NCBI GenBank assembly: GCA_027002375.1
Contig: JALWZX010000017.1
Span: 1 to 7,246, forward strand
Source of the DNA: a candidate division WWE3 bacterium
GTDB lineage: Bacteria; Patescibacteriota; WWE3; 2-01-FULL-39-13
Direction: 5' to 3'
DNA length: 7,246 nucleotides
Below the pieces are notes generated by a model, which saw nothing but the letters and a program-made list of their open reading frames with translations, did no database searches and had not been told where the DNA came from. Positions 5,641 to 7,246 of this stretch are shown piece after piece. Made by a program: the position numbers and the translations under genes. The stretch's first letter is position 1; each line of letters begins with the position of its first letter.

Positions 5641-5698
5641 GCCTGTGAACTTCGGTTCCAGTCGGCCACTTACGTTGAGCCGACAACAGGCTTTTTTT
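5641..5698 (+). ncRNA. Predicted small structured RNA, about 58 nt, three-way junction
   Basis: The closing stem GCCTGT (5641-5646) pairs with ACAGGC (5686-5691) and is followed by seven T (5692-5698), a built-in terminator. Inside are two hairpins: GAAC-TTCG-GTTC (5647-5658), a 4-bp stem with the very stable UUCG-type tetraloop, and GTCGGC (5661-5666) with GCCGAC (5679-5684) around a 12-nt loop CACTTACGTTGA. The promoter's start site coincides with the first paired base, so the whole transcript would be structure with an open 12-nt loop able to bind a target. I do not recognise a known RNA family. The alternative is that this is only a terminator for the convergent minus-strand gene, but the T run is on the plus side and the elaborate fold and promoter argue for an RNA gene. 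Confidence 0.6.
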
Positions 5699-6194
5699 AA
5701 TCTTCTTTTAAATTTCCAGTGTGGTTTAAATACTTTTTAAAGTTTCCATCACGTTTCTTGTTAGTTGTCCAATTAGGAATGACACTCCAAAATATCGGAT
5801 TCCCGTTTCCAATTCTCTTAACAATTACTTTGATTTTCCATCCATTTATGATGCCTATAAATCCAAAATATTCAGTTTTTTTAATTTTTATTACACTAAC
5901 GCCATGATCTTTAGTGCTAACCTCAGCCTTAATTGATTCATATTCTTGCAACGTGTTGGAATTGGCGATCAATTCAACAGCCTTGTCGAGCAAGTTAAAT
6001 CTGAGTAATTGTGTGTTTATATGACGTTTTTTGTTCTTAGATTTATAAATTATGTGTCTAAATCCATTACTGTTAAATACTACTTCTCGTTTTAAATATG
6101 GGCATTCCACACTTTCAATTTGTTTATACTTTCTATAAGCCTTTGCTTTGATAAGTAAATATTCTTTTTGCGTGAGTGATTCATTTTTAGGCAT
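5697..6194 (-). CDS. Conserved-looking hypothetical protein, possibly BECR-fold nuclease-like
   Basis: A 165-residue basic, soluble protein. Residues 28-50 (VECPYLKREVVFNSNGFRHI) give a strand, then a G-F-R-H motif. Residues 62-80 are a helix with R65. Residues 108-140 are a strand-rich end: GFIGIINGWKIKVIVKRIG, then GNPIFWSVIPNW. A histidine near the start, a middle helix, a K/R-rich strand and a final F-W-S-V strand recall phage-type BECR (barnase-EndoU-ColicinE5-RelE) domains, with H47, R65, R127 and S138 as candidate active residues. This is resemblance only. The gene stands alone, with an extended -10 immediately upstream that would make its mRNA leaderless. Its stop codon (5697-5699) overlaps the T run of the convergent small RNA. 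A toxin or mobile-element accessory role is possible but unproven. Confidence 0.65.
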   Translation of the reverse strand: MPKNESLTQKEYLLIKAKAYRKYKQIESVECPYLKREVVFNSNGFRHIIYKSKNKKRHINTQLLRFNLLDKAVELIANSNTLQEYESIKAEVSTKDHGVSVIKIKKTEYFGFIGIINGWKIKVIVKRIGNGNPIFWSVIPNWTTNKKRDGNFKKYLNHTGNLKED

Positions 6195-6200
6195 ATGTGC

Positions 6201-6209
6201 ATTATATCA
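6201..6209 (-). promoter_or_regulatory. Extended -10 promoter giving a leaderless mRNA
   Basis: Read on the minus strand the sequence is TGATATAAT, a TG-N-TATAAT extended -10 with a perfect hexamer. Six bases separate it from the ATG of the 165-residue gene, so transcription should begin at or within 1 nt of the start codon. No good -35 is visible, as is common for extended -10 promoters. Confidence 0.6.
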
Positions 6210-6318
6210 TAATACTCATTACCGACTTGTTTTGGTATGTTGATTAAAGCCAGTATCTTCCATGTGAAGGATGAATAGGCAATCACCCAATTTCGTGCTA
6301 CTCAACAAAAGGCATAAT

Positions 6319-6347
6319 GAAACCCCATTCATAGAGTGGGTGGTTTT
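6319..6347. repeat. REP-like hairpin, divergent copy E
   Basis: CCCATTC (6324-6330) pairs with GAGTGGG (6334-6340) across ATA, with one G-U pair. AAAC (6320-6323) pairs with GTTT (6343-6346) after a 2-nt bulge (TG, 6341-6342). The bulge position and the GAAAC foot resemble copy D, but the reverse complement also aligns to the family, so its orientation is unclear. Confidence 0.4.
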
Positions 6348-6411
6348 GAGTTTAGCGATAATAAGATTACGACTTTAGCTGTAAACTTAATACTAGTAAT
6401 TCCATAAGCAA

Positions 6412-6440
6412 TTCATAACTAACTCAATCTATGGTATTGT
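6412..6440 (+). promoter_or_regulatory. Candidate promoter of the phosphoesterase gene
   Basis: TTCATA (6412-6417), a 17-nt spacer and TATTGT (6435-6440) with an upstream TGG giving an extended -10. The predicted start is about 6447, next to the ATG at 6448, so this mRNA would also be leaderless. Confidence 0.4.
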
Positions 6441-6447
6441 AAAATTC

Positions 6448-7116
6448 ATGAAGATACTTATATTTGGTGATTCCCATTTATCACCAACATTTAATAAATC
6501 TAAGTTAGAAAAAATGAAGAAATTATTTTCGAATGTAGATATGATCATTATTAATGGTGATCTTTGGGATAGTGCGTATTGGAATTTCAACGAATTTATT
6601 GATTCCAAATGGTCAGAATTATTCAAAACCTTGAGTGAAAAGAAAACTATTTACCTATATGGTAATCATGATCGAGAATATATGTGCGATAAAAGAGTGA
6701 ATTTATTTTCACAAAAACAAGGTAAGGTATATAATTTTGATTTTAATCACAAGAAAGTATATGTTACACATGGTGATGCAGAAGTTTATGGTGCGCATTT
6801 ATATAAATTACCTGATTTTATTGAAAAATTTCTATGGCGAATTGGCAATTTGATAGAAGCTACACTAGTAAAAATTTTTGGTAAAAAAGTTTTAAAAATT
6901 CAACATCAAAATACAAATAATAGATTCAAAGCTCAAAAATTAAAAAAATATGGTAAAGATTTAATTGTGGTTTACAATCACACGCATGTTCAGGAAAAAG
7001 ATGATGAAACAAATTGTTATAATACAGGTTGTATGAAATATGGCATATTTCAATATGTAATTTTTAACACAGATACAAGTCAAGTTAAATTTTATGATGA
7101 AACTTACGAATTATGA
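6448..7116 (+). CDS. Calcineurin-like metallophosphoesterase
   Basis: A 222-residue soluble enzyme of the calcineurin-like phosphoesterase superfamily, with all dimetal motifs in order: D-x-H (D8, H10 in GDSH), G-D (D38 in INGDLWD), GNHD (72-75), H108 in VTHGD, and N-H-T-H (H178, H180). It should hydrolyse a phosphoester using two metal ions. The length and motif spacing resemble small LpxH/YfcE-like members. The substrate cannot be read from sequence, and a lipid A role is unlikely in a genome of this type. Residues 115-165 form a Lys-rich, partly hydrophobic insert before the last motif, perhaps a membrane- or substrate-binding cap. The start is leaderless-looking. Its TGA overlaps the next gene's ATG (ATGA, 7113-7116), so the two are translationally coupled. 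Confidence 0.9.
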   Translation: MKILIFGDSHLSPTFNKSKLEKMKKLFSNVDMIIINGDLWDSAYWNFNEFIDSKWSELFKTLSEKKTIYLYGNHDREYMCDKRVNLFSQKQGKVYNFDFNHKKVYVTHGDAEVYGAHLYKLPDFIEKFLWRIGNLIEATLVKIFGKKVLKIQHQNTNNRFKAQKLKKYGKDLIVVYNHTHVQEKDDETNCYNTGCMKYGIFQYVIFNTDTSQVKFYDETYEL

Positions 7117-7246
7117 AAGAGATAAATTTAAGAGGGTTAAAGCTAAAATTACCAATATTCTTTCCTGATGCAACTCGTGGTGTAATTCGCGGGTTAGATT
7201 TCGAAGATTTATACAAATCAAACGTAGAAGGGCTAGTAGTTAACAC
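7113..7246 (+). CDS. tRNA-guanine transglycosylase-like protein, N-terminal fragment
   Basis: The frame opens at the ATG overlapping the phosphoesterase stop and runs off the right edge after 44 codons. The visible part contains LPIFFPDATRGVIRGLDFED and then a segment ending EGLVVN, with an ac that could begin a Thr codon. This matches the beginning of Tgt-type enzymes, P-x-F-M-P-x-x-T-R-x-x-V-K-G-L followed by the N-T-Y-H strand, which exchange guanine for queuine or a precursor at tRNA position 34. The D in P-D-A-T-R-G fits divergent CPR-type members. The catalytic aspartates and the zinc site lie outside the window, so activity and exact substrate are open. No separate Shine-Dalgarno is evident; coupling to the upstream gene is likely. 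Confidence 0.7.
   Translation, partial: MKEINLRGLKLKLPIFFPDATRGVIRGLDFEDLYKSNVEGLVVN

Noticed and set aside
5719..5907. Plus-strand frame of 62 codons
   Set aside because: Antisense shadow of the 165-residue gene, Phe/Leu/Ile-rich, with no start signal.
6092..6286. Minus-strand frame of 64 codons
   Set aside because: It overlaps the start and the promoter of the 165-residue gene in another frame and has no protein-like pattern.
6429..6626. Minus-strand frame of 65 codons
   Set aside because: Antisense shadow of the phosphoesterase N-terminus, which has clear metal-binding motifs.

Overview
The window is AT-rich bacterial DNA, about one third G+C by eye outside one short island. It most likely comes from a Patescibacteria/CPR-type genome. 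This is inferred from the style of several proteins: a large lysine-rich single-pass VanW protein, a short YgjP-type metallopeptidase, a membrane-anchored DsbA, and a TGT-like protein with a D-A-T-R-G start. No marker gene or rRNA fixes the lineage. TGA reads as stop (ends of the VanW, 74-residue and phosphoesterase genes), which argues against the UGA-glycine code of Gracilibacteria/Absconditabacteria.

Layout. Positions 1-114 hold the C-terminal tail of an IS1595/ISXO2-like transposase and the probable right end of that insertion sequence. A REP-like hairpin follows. Positions 266-1075 encode a membrane-anchored DsbA-like protein whose two half-domains are in swapped order, C-half before N-half, closed by a strong terminator. 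Next are a 116-residue YgjP/SprT-like zinc peptidase and a 655-residue VanW protein on the plus strand. Convergent to VanW is a small single-pass membrane protein on the minus strand.

Positions 4381-4601 are a divergent intergenic region full of inverted repeats. It leads into a small gene of about 51% G+C (4614-4838) that has its own Shine-Dalgarno and a terminator with a perfect 14-bp stem. A 122-residue protein resembling sigma-70 region 2 follows only 27 nt after that stem. Positions 5315-5640 hold no gene. They carry two REP-like hairpins, a direct repeat, a bulged hairpin and a near-consensus promoter that fires directly into a predicted small RNA of about 58 nt (5641-5698) with a three-way-junction fold. 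The RNA ends against the stop codon of a convergent minus-strand gene of 165 residues, possibly of the BECR nuclease fold.

The last part is a plus-strand pair: a calcineurin-type phosphoesterase whose stop overlaps the start of a truncated tRNA-guanine transglycosylase-like gene (ATGA overlap).

The genes do not form one pathway. Envelope functions (DsbA, VanW, the small membrane protein) sit among mobile-element traces and five related hairpins, all in intergenic DNA. The most unusual items are the apparently permuted DsbA and the self-contained small RNA. Only the DsbA gene and the G+C-rich small gene show a clear Shine-Dalgarno. Several other genes look leaderless or nearly so.
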